Shown one piece after another: positions 52,325 to 62,002 of a stretch of 64,000 nucleotides of DNA. The translations under genes and the position numbers were made by a program. The DNA is taken from positions 1 through 64,000 of the forward strand of contig CAZLHQ010000001.1 in the NCBI GenBank assembly GCA_964559355.1. The letters are read 5' to 3'. How positions within the stretch are numbered: the first letter of the stretch is position 1; each line of letters starts with the position of its first letter. The notes under the pieces are model-generated. The model did no database searches. It had not been told where the DNA came from and saw only the letters and a program-made list of their open reading frames with translations. The stretch comes from JAEUMD01 sp964559355 (GTDB lineage Bacteria > Pseudomonadota > Alphaproteobacteria > Rhizobiales > Hyphomicrobiaceae).

Positions 52325-54280
52325 ATGATGCGGACGAAGATGGTGACGTTTCTGCGTTTGCTTGCATCTATTTCCAGACGCAAGCGCCGGGTCGTCCTCG
52401 CTGCCGTGGATTTGGTGCTCCTGACGCTGGTCGTATGGGCGCTTCTGTCAGTGCGCTATTGGACGACCTCCGTTCCAGTGGGGTTGGAGACGTTGCTTTT
52501 GGCGCTGGCAGGCCCGGTGCTCACGGTCGGCGTATTTCTGCTGCTTCGTGTCTACCACATTGTCGCGCGCTATTTGGGGTTTTATGGCGCAATACGACTG
52601 GGCGCCTGTGTCGTCGTCGGCACGGCGCTGTGGGCAACGCTGCTGTTGCTGGTTGGCCAGCAAGGCATTCCACGCACTGTTGTGCTGGCCTATGCCGTGG
52701 TTGGCACGATGGCGGTCGTCATGGTGCGACTGCTTGCCGCCAACGTGCTGAGCGGCATCGGCATCAACGTGCAACGCAGGTGGCGCGACTCTCAAGCGCA
52801 AATCCCTGTTCTCATTTACGGAACCGGCGAGCTTGCGGTACAACTCGGCCAGACCACCCGCAAAAGCCGAACGCGCAAGTTGATTGGCTACGTCGACAGC
52901 AGCAGCGCCATGATTGGCCGCTACATCGGCCGCAACAAGGTCTATCGGCTCAGCAAGATCCAGTCGCTGATACAGGACAATGGCGTTGAGGAAATCTACA
53001 TCGCCGATCCCCTGCAAACCGCGTCCGAGCGCCGCTCTCTTCTGAAATCTCTCGAGCAGTACAAACTCCGGGTTCGGTTGATCCCGGACTTGGAATCGCT
53101 GGCGTCCGGACGGATCAGCCTCAGCCAACTGCGGGGTATCCAAGCCAAGGATCTGCTCGGACGCGAGGAGGTTCCTCCCAACGAGGAACTGATCGCCGCC
53201 AGCATTCGCGGCAAGACCGTGCTGGTTACGGGCGCTGGCGGCTCGATCGGTTCTCAATTGTCGTTGCGGATCGTAGGGCTTGGCGTCAAGCGGCTCATCC
53301 TTCTCGACAATTCGGAAATCGCATTGCACCAGATCGAGCAATCGACGCGCGAAGTGATGGCCGAACTGGAAACGCCGCCCGAATGCGTGAGCGTTCTGGG
53401 GTCGGTGCAGAATGTCGATGTGATCGAGGAAGTGCTCCGCGAGTACGATGTGGATAGCGTTTTTCACACCGCGGCGTTCAAGCATGTCCCCATCGTTGAA
53501 AAGCATCCGCTTGCCGGGATCGCCAACAACGTTCTGGCAACGGAGCTGCTGGCGCGCGCCTGTGTCGAACACCACGTCGAGCGATTCGTGCTGGTCTCGA
53601 CCGACAAAGCTGTCAGACCGGCCAGCGTGATGGGGGCGACAAAGCGACTTGCCGAGCTCATCATCCAAGGGTTTGCGACCACTCAGAAGGAAACCATCTT
53701 CACCGCCGTGCGCTTCGGCAATGTTCTCGAAAGCTCAGGCTCGGTCGTTGGCATATTTCGCCATCAGATCAACTCCGGCGGTCCTGTGACCGTGACCGAC
53801 CGCAACGTCGTGCGCTATTTCATGTCGCTCGAGGAGGCGACCAACCTCGTGCTTCAGGCCGCCGGCATGGCGGTGGGTGGCGAAGTCTTCGTGCTGGACA
53901 TGGGGTTGCCGGTGAAAATCGACGACTTGGCGCGATCGATGATCCGCCTGATGGGGCTTGAGGAGCGCACCCCCAGCAACCCCGAGGGCGACATCGAAAT
54001 CTCATACATTGGCTTGCGTCGCGGCGAGAAGCTGGTCGAAGAGCTGGTCATCGCCGAACAAAATGCCTCGGACACTCAGCACCCGCGCATCTGGAAATCG
54101 CATGAACCTTCTGTCGATCCCGAGGCGCTCGCCAAGGAGCTTGAATTGCTCAAATCGGCTGTGAGATTCCGAAGCGTTGCGATGGCGTTGACGTCGCTGT
54201 CGCGGATCATCGAAGGATACACTCCGGCAGCAACCAGGCGTGAGGAAGTGCGCTTGCCGGAAAAGATCGTGCTCCACTGA
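52325..54280 (+). CDS. CapD/WbpM-type membrane nucleotide-sugar 4,6-dehydratase
   Basis: About 651 residues. The N-terminal part has four membrane helices (residues 20-150) and a first Rossmann domain (VLIYGTGELAVQLGQ). The second Rossmann domain is the enzyme: TGAGGSIGSQLSLRI near residue 302, FHTAAFKHVP, then STDKAVRPASVMGATKR near 428-438 and RFGNVLESSGSV. This class converts UDP-N-acetylglucosamine to a 4-keto-6-deoxy sugar, the first step to bacillosamine or fucosamine-type residues. The ATG at 52325 has GGCGG upstream; an open frame continues further 5' without family match. Confidence 0.92.
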   Translation: MMRTKMVTFLRLLASISRRKRRVVLAAVDLVLLTLVVWALLSVRYWTTSVPVGLETLLLALAGPVLTVGVFLLLRVYHIVARYLGFYGAIRLGACVVVGTALWATLLLLVGQQGIPRTVVLAYAVVGTMAVVMVRLLAANVLSGIGINVQRRWRDSQAQIPVLIYGTGELAVQLGQTTRKSRTRKLIGYVDSSSAMIGRYIGRNKVYRLSKIQSLIQDNGVEEIYIADPLQTASERRSLLKSLEQYKLRVRLIPDLESLASGRISLSQLRGIQAKDLLGREEVPPNEELIAASIRGKTVLVTGAGGSIGSQLSLRIVGLGVKRLILLDNSEIALHQIEQSTREVMAELETPPECVSVLGSVQNVDVIEEVLREYDVDSVFHTAAFKHVPIVEKHPLAGIANNVLATELLARACVEHHVERFVLVSTDKAVRPASVMGATKRLAELIIQGFATTQKETIFTAVRFGNVLESSGSVVGIFRHQINSGGPVTVTDRNVVRYFMSLEEATNLVLQAAGMAVGGEVFVLDMGLPVKIDDLARSMIRLMGLEERTPSNPEGDIEISYIGLRRGEKLVEELVIAEQNASDTQHPRIWKSHEPSVDPEALAKELELLKSAVRFRSVAMALTSLSRIIEGYTPAATRREEVRLPEKIVLH

Positions 54281-54457
54281 GCTTCAAGTGCTATCGACCT
54301 CGAAGGTGTCGCTGTCTCAGGCCATCAAGCCCGTAACCGGCGCCACGCTTCGAGGATGCAAGGCGCGCTCCCGGCTCTTGTGAGAACGCCAAACGCGCCT
54401 TTGGCTTCGCCGATCTCGCTTATGACTTGATCGGCGGATGTGGAAACCACGGCGGTC

Positions 54458-55636
54458 ATGCGTATCATTTTTCTCGCCAACGTCGATTGGTTCTTCCAAT
54501 CGCACTTCCTTCATCTGGCGCGCCGCACCAGGGCCGAAGGCTTGCGAGTGGCGCTCGCCGCGCAATTTGAAAGCGACCGCCGTGGGCTGCTTGGCGAACA
54601 GATCGAATTGATCGAGCTTCCCACGCGCCGCGGCCGGCTCGGCTCAACGCAAATGATGGGGGCTGCAACGTTGGTCGCGCGCGAGCTGGCGCGACAGCCG
54701 CAGACGTTGTTGCATGGCTTCGGCCTGTTCGGCATCACGGTGGGATCCGCCGCGATGGCGCGCTCGGGCGTGCGAAGGTCCGTTTTCACCATCACCGGCC
54801 GTGGCTATGCGGCCGTCGCACCGACACTCAAGGCGCGCGCGGTGCGGATTGGCGCACGCCATTTGTGTGCGCAGCTAGCCGATGGGCCAAACGTGCGGTG
54901 GTTAGCCGAGAACGCATCCGATCTGGAGGCTTGCGGTTTGTCGCGGGCCGTTCGCCAATCGCGAACCGCTATCGTCGGCGGCGCTGGGATCGATCCCGAA
55001 CTCTACGCGGCAACGCCGATGCCGCCGCGTTCGCCGCTGAAAGTCGCTCTCGTCGCCCGCATGATCTGGTCGAAGGGTATCGACACGGCTGTGGAAGCCG
55101 TCAGGATCGCGCGCCAGCGCGGCGCAGCGGTCGAATTGACGCTGGCCGGTGGTGTCGATAGCGATAATCCAAGAGCGTTCGACTTGGCGCAGTTGCGCGA
55201 TTTTGAAAGCAAAGGCGGTGTCACTTGGCTCGGACGCGTCGAGAATATCGATGAGCTATGGTCTCGCCACCATGTCGCGGTATTGCCATCGCGTGGCGGT
55301 GAAGGCGTGCCCAAGGCGCTGATTGAAGCTGCGGCATGTGGCCGGCCGATCGCGACGGCAAGCGTTCCAGGGTGCAGAGAATTTGCCGAGGCAACCGGCG
55401 GCTGGCATGTTGCTCCCGATTGTCCGCAAGCGCTTGCCGAACTCCTGATCGAGCTTGCGCAGCGCGACGATCTCGCGACGATCGGGATGCAGGCGCGCAG
55501 CATCGTGCTGCAACGCTATACGCACGAGCACAATTGGAAGGTGACGGCGGCATTCTACAATGAGCTGATGCGCGGTGCGGCGGGAGGGGCGAGAGACCAG
55601 GCAAGCGGCGCCGGCATGAACGTGGCTCGCCGATGA
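54458..55636 (+). CDS. Glycosyltransferase, family 4 type
   Basis: About 392 residues, GT-B fold. The C-terminal donor domain is typical of group 1 transferases: VALVARMIWSKGIDTAVEA, TWLGRVENIDELW and SRGGEGVPKALIEAAACGRP (the E-x7-E motif) near residue 279. The N-terminal part (IIFLANVDWFFQSHFLHLA) is like the subgroup often found next to initiating sugar transferases. Its donor sugar cannot be told. It is followed after 45 bases by the sugar-phosphate transferase gene. A GTG at 54440 is an alternative start. Confidence 0.92.
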   Translation: MRIIFLANVDWFFQSHFLHLARRTRAEGLRVALAAQFESDRRGLLGEQIELIELPTRRGRLGSTQMMGAATLVARELARQPQTLLHGFGLFGITVGSAAMARSGVRRSVFTITGRGYAAVAPTLKARAVRIGARHLCAQLADGPNVRWLAENASDLEACGLSRAVRQSRTAIVGGAGIDPELYAATPMPPRSPLKVALVARMIWSKGIDTAVEAVRIARQRGAAVELTLAGGVDSDNPRAFDLAQLRDFESKGGVTWLGRVENIDELWSRHHVAVLPSRGGEGVPKALIEAAACGRPIATASVPGCREFAEATGGWHVAPDCPQALAELLIELAQRDDLATIGMQARSIVLQRYTHEHNWKVTAAFYNELMRGAAGGARDQASGAGMNVARR

Positions 55637-55681
55637 TTGACTGCCGCACATGCTTCATAATCACATCAATGCATTTGGGCC

Positions 55682-56239
55682 ATGAATAGAGCATTGGAAT
55701 TTGTCTGTGCGATAGCGGGGCTGGCGCTGCTGTGGCCGCTGGCAATCGTCATCGCGCTGGCGATCAGGCTCGACACGCGCGGGCCGGCGACCATATCGCA
55801 AGTGCGCGTCGGTCGCGGTGAGCGGCTGTTTCGCTGCCACAAATTCCGGTCGATGCATGTGGGAACGCGCGAGCGGCCGACCCATGAATCGGCGGCTTCC
55901 GACGTCACTCGGGTCGGCGGCTTCTTGCGCAAGTCGAAGCTCGACGAATTGCCCCAACTCGTCAATGTCGTAGCCGGAGAGATGAGCTTTGTGGGGCCGC
56001 GGCCGTGCTTGCCGTCACAGATCGCCTTGATCGAGGCACGCCGAGCCCACGGCGTTTATGACGTGCGTCCCGGCATCACCGGATTGGCACAGGTCAACGG
56101 CATCGATATGTCCGATCCACAGCGCCTGGCCAAAGTCGATGCCATCTACGTGCGCCAGCGCGGCTTGTGGACCGATTTGCAGATCGCGTTGGCGACCATG
56201 CCGTTCGGCCGCAGATTTGCGCCATCACCTGGCGCCTGA
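55682..56239 (+). CDS. Initiating sugar-phosphate (phosphoglycosyl) transferase
   Basis: 185 residues, the short PglC-like monotopic form: one re-entrant membrane helix (ALEFVCAIAGLALLWPLAIVIALAI) and the catalytic core. Motifs are CHKFRSMHVG, SKLDELPQLVNVVAGEMSFV, GPRP and RPGITGLAQVNG. It moves a sugar 1-phosphate from a nucleotide sugar to undecaprenyl phosphate, the first step of polymer building on lipid. With the dehydratase next door the sugar is probably a 6-deoxy-HexNAc derivative (inference). Confidence 0.93.
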   Translation: MNRALEFVCAIAGLALLWPLAIVIALAIRLDTRGPATISQVRVGRGERLFRCHKFRSMHVGTRERPTHESAASDVTRVGGFLRKSKLDELPQLVNVVAGEMSFVGPRPCLPSQIALIEARRAHGVYDVRPGITGLAQVNGIDMSDPQRLAKVDAIYVRQRGLWTDLQIALATMPFGRRFAPSPGA

Positions 56240-56292
56240 TCGCCTTCGATGAAAGCGCAAGCGCTTCCATCTCAGACGATGAGCCTCTAATA
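56240..56292 (+). repeat. Short copy of the dispersed repeat with altered hairpin
   Basis: Matches the hairpin end of the copies at 13167 and 45267. The stem is gatgaaagcgc/gcgcttccatc, where the inner pairs differ from the other copies but still match each other, a compensatory change. Confidence 0.6.
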
Positions 56293-57588
56293 CTAGGGGC
56301 CTTCGATCCGTTCGAATTCGAAGCGGACGAGAAGCAACACGATCCAGCCAAAACAGATTGAGGCGACCAGCCAGGGCTGCCACAATCCCCAGCCCGGACC
56401 GATGGCGACGAGCGTGATTGCGGAGAGCGCACTGGCATAGGGCTGCATGTCGCGATGAAATTTCCCGATGCGATCGAGCAGGAAATAGCCGGCGCCGCCG
56501 AATAGCAACGCGCCGATCAGCCCCAGCTCAAGCCAGATCTGAAGATAGCCGTTGTGAGGATGCCAATAGAGACGCCGCGTTTGGCGATCAATCGGCTTTC
56601 CTGGCGGCCCGCTACAGTATTTGATCGAGTTGATGCCGATGCCATGTAGCGGCGTTTGAAGCGCCATATGAGCGAGATCGTTCCAGATCACGACCCGCTC
56701 CTGGAAGCTGAATGGAATGAGCTTGCTCTTTTCCCAACCCAACGCCTTGGGCACCATCGACAGAGGTATCGCAGCGATCGTGGCGACGATCAGCAGTGCC
56801 TGCAGCGTGCGAACTGCGCGCCCGGGCGCCCACACCGCGAGCAAAAACGCAAGGCCGCCGCAGATCAACATCAGCAGCGCGGTGGAAGAACCCGAGGTGA
56901 CGCAAATGCCGACGGTGAACAGTATGGCGAGGAGGCCGAGGGCGTACTTCAGCGACGGCTTGGGCCAAAAGCATAGAGCTGCAGTGAGACCGGTCGTCAT
57001 CAAGACCATGGCCGCAGCGGTGCGATTGAAATAGATTTCGTTGAGGCCGACGGCTACTCCGGGCTGTGCGTAGACGATCGCGTTTTCGAAACCGTCGAAC
57101 ATCCACGACATGTGTCTGACGAAGAACAACGTTGGCCCGTTGCCGGTCGCCCACTCCAATAGGAAATAGATGCCAACGAAGATCGCGGCCAGCGGCAATG
57201 CGCGGGTGTAGCGGGTTTGGCGTATGCGATCCAAGCCGCGCAGATGCTTGTCGAGTGCGCCCACGGCATACCAGCTGCCAAACACCAGAAGGGCAATTTG
57301 AGCAAGGCTGGTCAGCGACGACATCGGTTTCAGCGCCCATGTGCACGACGCCAGGCCAAAGCCGAACAAGGCCATTGAGAAAACCAATTCCGGACGTGGC
57401 GAGAAGCCGCCCCGCGCGGCAACGGGACGCGCGCCCGTGACGAAATCCTGAGCCACCGTGACGAGAATGATTGCCACCAACAGTGCGGGCACGGCCAGCG
57501 GCGCGATCGACGCGGTGAACCCGGTCAAGCCGATCAGGCTGCTTTGCGCCGTCTCGAGTGGATAGAATTTGGTCCGCGTGGCCAGCAT
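56293..57588 (-). CDS. O-antigen ligase/polymerase-type membrane protein
   Basis: 431 residues, 11-12 membrane helices, with the Wzy_C/WaaL hallmark: a large periplasmic loop ending in HPHNGYLQIWLELGLIGALLFG. The loop contains ERVVIWNDLAHMALQTPLHGIGINS, also usual. Such proteins either ligate a polymer to lipid A-core or polymerise repeat units. With a Wzm/Wzt exporter in the locus, which does not need Wzy, a ligase role is somewhat more likely. It is the only leftward gene inside the locus. Confidence 0.87.
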   Translation of the reverse strand: MLATRTKFYPLETAQSSLIGLTGFTASIAPLAVPALLVAIILVTVAQDFVTGARPVAARGGFSPRPELVFSMALFGFGLASCTWALKPMSSLTSLAQIALLVFGSWYAVGALDKHLRGLDRIRQTRYTRALPLAAIFVGIYFLLEWATGNGPTLFFVRHMSWMFDGFENAIVYAQPGVAVGLNEIYFNRTAAAMVLMTTGLTAALCFWPKPSLKYALGLLAILFTVGICVTSGSSTALLMLICGGLAFLLAVWAPGRAVRTLQALLIVATIAAIPLSMVPKALGWEKSKLIPFSFQERVVIWNDLAHMALQTPLHGIGINSIKYCSGPPGKPIDRQTRRLYWHPHNGYLQIWLELGLIGALLFGGAGYFLLDRIGKFHRDMQPYASALSAITLVAIGPGWGLWQPWLVASICFGWIVLLLVRFEFERIEGP

Positions 57589-58211
57589 TGTGATTTGCAG
57601 TCTCTTGACGGTCGTGTGTTGTCAGTTGGCAGCGCGGGTCGGATGTCGCCGTTCGGGCTGTCGGCCGTAAGGCCGCCGTGATTGCTTTTATGTGGTTGTC
57701 ATGTCCTCAACGCTGACGTGCAGCGAGCGTGATGCGAGCCTTACGCACCGACACACTCAAGCGGATTTTACTGGCGGCGTGAGCCGCCGATCAATCGAAG
57801 CAGAGTCGCGGGACGCATTTGCTCTGATAGCACTGGCAGGAGACGTGCTTGCTCCGCCCACTGGTCTTTATACAACATCAAGTCCTTGCCACAACGAATT
57901 CGGCGCGAATTTGCGTGTTCGGGCCAAACTGCCGCGCCGGACGCTGTTGCCTCAATTCGAGTGGCAGGGGCACAGTAATTTGGCATACGCAGCCTATGCA
58001 CAGCTATCGGGCACCACAGAGTGAGCTGGATAAGGGAATTGGGGTCGATGTTGTGATATGGGGTGCGCTCATGCTGTTGCTGGTGGCCGGCCATCATTTG
58101 GTGCGGCAGCCAACATGAGTGCAGGCGATTTGCGGCCCTTGTCACCTAGTCACCGTTCCATTGGGGTGCTCACAACAACGATGAGCGGCGAAGTCACCAC
58201 GTCCTGGACCG
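57589..58211. other. Intergenic region in the polysaccharide locus
   Basis: About 620 bases between divergent genes. The only possible gene is a 40-codon frame at 57996-58118 that would encode one membrane helix (IWGALMLLLVAGHH), but no ribosome site precedes it. No terminator or RNA gene is seen. Both flanking genes need promoters here. Confidence 0.4.
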
Positions 58212-60170
58212 ATGAAGTGGGCAAACGCGATGAATGAAAATGTCGGCACGGGCGGTTCTGCACACAAGGATGGTTCGCCATTGCGCCCGCGGCAACGGCC
58301 ACTTCGGCTAGTGATCGTCGGTCAGTCAGGCCATTCGACATCTGACATCGTTGACGCGCTCACTGCACAGGCCGTTGAGCGCTACGGCCAACAACCGACG
58401 TTGTCGAATGAGCGCGCCAACGCGAGTGGCCAGGCGGAGGCGGTGGCGCGCGCTGTTCATGGCCGCTTTGGACATCTTGCCGCACAATTGCATGACGGTG
58501 CGAACCGCCATATGAGCCGCCCTGTCCGCCATCAGCTTGTAACGTCGCTTTATGCGATCTCGATCGCGCAGTTCACTGGACCAAGCGGTGACGTGGCAGG
58601 TCTTGCCATCGAATCTGCCAATGCAGATGTTGCGATCATGAGCGTCGATGCGTTGTCGGCGGTCTCGCCCGAGACCATTGCAGACGCATACGTCTGCAGT
58701 CTGTTCGGCGTTCGCCACATCATTCTGGCGGTTGCGGTGAGGCGGGAAGAAGATTTCAATCAGGAAGCTCTCTATAGCCTCGCCGCCGCATTCATGACTG
58801 CTGCCGGCTGGGTCGGACTCGAAAGTGTCAAATCCATTCCAATTGCAGCGCCCAGGTTCGATCAATCGGTGGGCGATGATCGGTTGCTTGCGTGGTATCG
58901 CGGTCCGTCACTGTTGAGTTCATTGGAAACGTTCGCGCAGGCTGCGACTTCGACCGTCGGGACCGAGCCCGGTGAATTGCGCCTGCCCGTGCGTGAAGCT
59001 GGCCGCCAGAACGGCAAGAGCCGGCTCTCCGGCACGATTGCATCTGGCCACATCGAGGTTGGTGATGAGGTCGTGTCGGCGGTGTCGGGCCGGCAATCGC
59101 GCGTTGCTGCCATTGCCGTGATTGATGCCGCGTCAGCTAACACGTCCGGTCACACGGTCGCCTCAGCGCATGCTGGCGATGGGGTCACGATCCTGCTCGC
59201 CGACGCCATCGACATCGCGCGTGGCGATCTCATGACGCGCGTGACGGAACGGCCCGAGGTGTCGGACCAATTTGCAGCGCATTTGCTGTGGCTCGACGAT
59301 CACCTTCTGGCGGGACGTTCCTATGTCTTGCGGATCGGGGAACGGCAGGTTCCAGCGACCATCACATCGATCAAGCATCGCGTCGACTTGGCCAACGGCC
59401 AACACCTTGCCGCGCGCCGGCTGGATGCCAACGAGATTGGTCTGTGCAACATTTCCACCTCGGCTCCGGTGGCGTTCGATGCCTTCACTCACAATCGAGA
59501 AACGGGAAACTTTGTTCTTGTCGATCGCCTGTCAAATCAGACGGTGGCAATTGGACTCATTCTTTTTGGCTTGCGCCGTGCGACCAATATCCATGTCGAG
59601 GAGTTGTTCGTCGATAAGCAGGCGCGGGCGAGCGCCAAACACCAGAGACCTACGGTGGTGTGGTTTACTGGGCTGTCCGGTTCCGGCAAGTCGACGCTCG
59701 CCAAACGCTTCGAGAAGCGACTGCACGATTTGGGGCAACACACATATGTGCTCGACGGCGACAATGTGCGCCATGGTCTCAATCGCGATCTGGGTTTTAC
59801 GGATATCGATCGCGTCGAAAACATCCGGCGTATCGGCGAGGTGGCCAAGCTGTTTGCCGATGCGGGCCTGATCGTATTGTGCTCGTTTATTTCGCCTTTC
59901 ACGGCGGAACGTCGCATGGTGCGCGAGCTTTTAACAGACGGTGAGTTCGTCGAAGTGTTCGTCGATGCCTCGCTCGAGGAATGCGCGCGGCGCGATCCCA
60001 AGGGTCTTTACGCAAAGGCCTTTGCCGGCAACATAAAAAACTTTACCGGCATCGATAGTCCTTATGAGCAGCCTGAGAAGCCAGACATCCATCTCCGCAC
60101 GGAGAACGTCGACGCCGAGGCGCTTGTCGATACGATGATGGTGTATCTGCGCGAGAAGGGCCGCATATGA
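58212..60170 (+). CDS. APS kinase fused to a CysN-like pseudo-GTPase
   Basis: 652 residues with the CysNC/NodQ layout. The C-terminal 180 residues are an intact APS kinase (CysC): P-loop GLSGSGKST near residue 486, DGDNVRHGLNRDLGF and FISPFTAERRMVREL; it makes PAPS from APS and ATP. The N-terminal 460 residues align in layout with CysN, the GTPase subunit of ATP sulfurylase, but the GTP motifs are gone. The P-loop has become GQSGHST (residues 37-43), the DTPGHE switch is replaced by FTGPSGD, and the NKxD site by AVAVRREED. The EF-Tu-like beta domains (about 255-460) remain. No cysD is present. Overlaps cysQ by four bases. Confidence 0.85.
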   Translation: MKWANAMNENVGTGGSAHKDGSPLRPRQRPLRLVIVGQSGHSTSDIVDALTAQAVERYGQQPTLSNERANASGQAEAVARAVHGRFGHLAAQLHDGANRHMSRPVRHQLVTSLYAISIAQFTGPSGDVAGLAIESANADVAIMSVDALSAVSPETIADAYVCSLFGVRHIILAVAVRREEDFNQEALYSLAAAFMTAAGWVGLESVKSIPIAAPRFDQSVGDDRLLAWYRGPSLLSSLETFAQAATSTVGTEPGELRLPVREAGRQNGKSRLSGTIASGHIEVGDEVVSAVSGRQSRVAAIAVIDAASANTSGHTVASAHAGDGVTILLADAIDIARGDLMTRVTERPEVSDQFAAHLLWLDDHLLAGRSYVLRIGERQVPATITSIKHRVDLANGQHLAARRLDANEIGLCNISTSAPVAFDAFTHNRETGNFVLVDRLSNQTVAIGLILFGLRRATNIHVEELFVDKQARASAKHQRPTVVWFTGLSGSGKSTLAKRFEKRLHDLGQHTYVLDGDNVRHGLNRDLGFTDIDRVENIRRIGEVAKLFADAGLIVLCSFISPFTAERRMVRELLTDGEFVEVFVDASLEECARRDPKGLYAKAFAGNIKNFTGIDSPYEQPEKPDIHLRTENVDAEALVDTMMVYLREKGRI

Positions 60171-60994
60171 AGGAACTCGTTGCCGAGCTCGGAGCCATCG
60201 CCTGTGATGCTGGCCGGCTTATTGCCAGGATCCGCGCCGACGGCGTCGAGGTCATGGCAAAGGGAGATGGCACTCCTGTCACGATCGCCGATGCGCGTGC
60301 GGAAGAGCTCATTCTCGAGCGACTTGCCAAATCGTATCCTGAGGTCCAGGTGGTAGCCGAAGAGCTGTCGAGCACCGGGGGCATACCGGACGGCGTGTCG
60401 GGCCGCTTCTTCCTTGTCGATCCGCTCGACGGGACCAAGGAGTTCATCAAGGGCTCGCCCGACTACACAGTCAATATCGCCTTGATCGAGGCGGGTATCC
60501 CGGTCGCTGGCGTCGTCGTGGCGCCGGGCCGCAACGAAATTTACAGCGGATACACTGGCACGGCGCGACGCGGCACTGTTGCCGAATGCGGCGCACCCGT
60601 GGACGAGCGGGCGATTGCAGTGCGCCCTCTGCCCAAATCATGGAGCGCCGTCGTCAGCGTCTCGCACATGACCCCGGCGACGGAAGCGTTCTTGAAACCC
60701 TTGCCCATCGGCGAGACGGTTTCCATCGGCTCGTCGCTCAAGTTCTGCCTCATTGCCGCTGGCGCTGCGGATATCTATCCGCGATTTGGCAGAACCATGC
60801 AGTGGGATACCGCGGCGGGCGATGCGGTGCTGCGTGCGGCAGGTGGCTGTACGTTGACGATCGATGGCAACGTACTTTCCTATGGGCCACGGCCGGGGGA
60901 GCTTCATAATCGCTTCGAGAATCCGTTTTTCGTGGCGTTTTCTGGCGCGCGCGCGCGCCTGTTCGATGCGATCAGCGGACGCGCGGATGCCTGA
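60167..60994 (+). CDS. cysQ: 3'(2'),5'-bisphosphate nucleotidase CysQ
   Basis: 275 residues of the inositol monophosphatase fold. The metal motifs are VVAEELS, VDPLDGTKEF near residue 83 and the late WDTAAGDAVLRAAGG. CysQ removes the 3'-phosphate of PAP, the by-product of PAPS-dependent sulfotransferases, or of PAPS itself. Its overlap (ATGA) with the APS-kinase fusion shows that both act in the same PAPS pathway. No assimilatory PAPS-reductase gene is near, so a sulfotransferase is the more likely user. Confidence 0.94.
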   Translation: MKELVAELGAIACDAGRLIARIRADGVEVMAKGDGTPVTIADARAEELILERLAKSYPEVQVVAEELSSTGGIPDGVSGRFFLVDPLDGTKEFIKGSPDYTVNIALIEAGIPVAGVVVAPGRNEIYSGYTGTARRGTVAECGAPVDERAIAVRPLPKSWSAVVSVSHMTPATEAFLKPLPIGETVSIGSSLKFCLIAAGAADIYPRFGRTMQWDTAAGDAVLRAAGGCTLTIDGNVLSYGPRPGELHNRFENPFFVAFSGARARLFDAISGRADA

Positions 60995-61159
60995 AGGCAT
61001 GGCTTGCGGTTTTCTGGATGCTACGCACTGGCAATCCTGGGCACGTGTTGCCGTGTGGCTCCCAGTCGCAAGAATCTGACAAGCAAGCGTTGCATTCTCA
61101 TTGGACGTGTGCAGATTCTCGTCACTGATTGGAGCTTCAAGCACTCCAATTCCCACGAC

Positions 61160-62002
61160 ATGCGGAACAAGATCGCAATGAAGACCTCCCAAGAAGCCGG
61201 TCCGCTGCGCCAAATGCGGCCGCTTCTGCGTGATCTCGATCTCATCGTCACGCTGACGCGCCGCGAGATCGTCGGCCGCTACCGCGGCTCGATCCTCGGC
61301 GTGCTCTGGTCGCTGCTGACGCCGCTGTTCATGTTGGGTGTCTATACGTTCGTCTTCAGCACTGTTTTCAAGACGCGCTGGACGTCTGGCGGCGAGAATG
61401 CAACGGGCGAGTTCGCGGTCATGCTGTTTGCCGGACTGCTCGTCTACCAGTTATTCGCGGAAGTCGTGAACCGTGCACCGTCGCTCATCGTCGCCAACGC
61501 AAATTATGTGAAGCGTGTCGTCTTCCCACTGCAGATCCTGCCTGTGGTGGCCCTAGGTTCAGCGTTGTTTCACATGCTGGTGGGATTAGCGGTACTCGTC
61601 GTCTTCATCATTATTGTGCATGGGTCGCCGCCGCCCACCGCAGTGCTTTTGCCGCTGGTGCTGGCTCCATACTGTCTTGCCATCCTCGGGTTGGCTTGGC
61701 TGCTGGCATCACTCGGCGTGTTCATTCGCGATATCAACCAGGTTCTCGCGCCAATTGTCACTGCGCTCATGTTCCTCTCGCCCATCTTCTTTCCTCTGGA
61801 TGCCCTTCCGGAGTCGGTGCGCAGGTGGGTGGCGTTCAATCCTCTGGCCTTGCCCGTCGAACAGACACGCGATGTGTTGATCGCCGGCACGATGCCGAAC
61901 TTTGTCGCGCTCGGGCTCTACACGCTGGCGGCAATCGCTGTCGCGGTTCTCGGCTACTTGTGGTTCCAGAGGACGCGCAAAGGTTTTGCCGATGTCCTCT
62001 GA
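61160..62002 (+). CDS. Polysaccharide ABC-2 exporter permease (Wzm-like)
   Basis: About 280 residues, six membrane helices. Family marks are the N-terminal LIVTLTRREIVGRYRGSILGVLWSLLTPLFML and the later SLGVFIRDINQVLAPIVTALMFLSPIFFP and NPLALPVEQTRDVLI. This is the membrane half of a Wzm/Wzt-type exporter that moves lipid-linked polymer across the inner membrane. Its stop overlaps the start of the ATPase gene by 11 bases. Start codons at 61160 and 61178 are both possible. Confidence 0.92.
   Translation: MRNKIAMKTSQEAGPLRQMRPLLRDLDLIVTLTRREIVGRYRGSILGVLWSLLTPLFMLGVYTFVFSTVFKTRWTSGGENATGEFAVMLFAGLLVYQLFAEVVNRAPSLIVANANYVKRVVFPLQILPVVALGSALFHMLVGLAVLVVFIIIVHGSPPPTAVLLPLVLAPYCLAILGLAWLLASLGVFIRDINQVLAPIVTALMFLSPIFFPLDALPESVRRWVAFNPLALPVEQTRDVLIAGTMPNFVALGLYTLAAIAVAVLGYLWFQRTRKGFADVL

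Noticed and set aside
57996..58118. A 40-codon frame with one hydrophobic helix before the APS-kinase fusion gene
   Set aside because: No ribosome site, no recognisable family, and the hydrophobic stretch is short; noted in the gap entry only.
58212..59600. Calling the N-terminal half a functional sulfate adenylyltransferase subunit CysN
   Set aside because: P-loop, DxPGH and NKxD motifs are all missing and no CysD gene is present.
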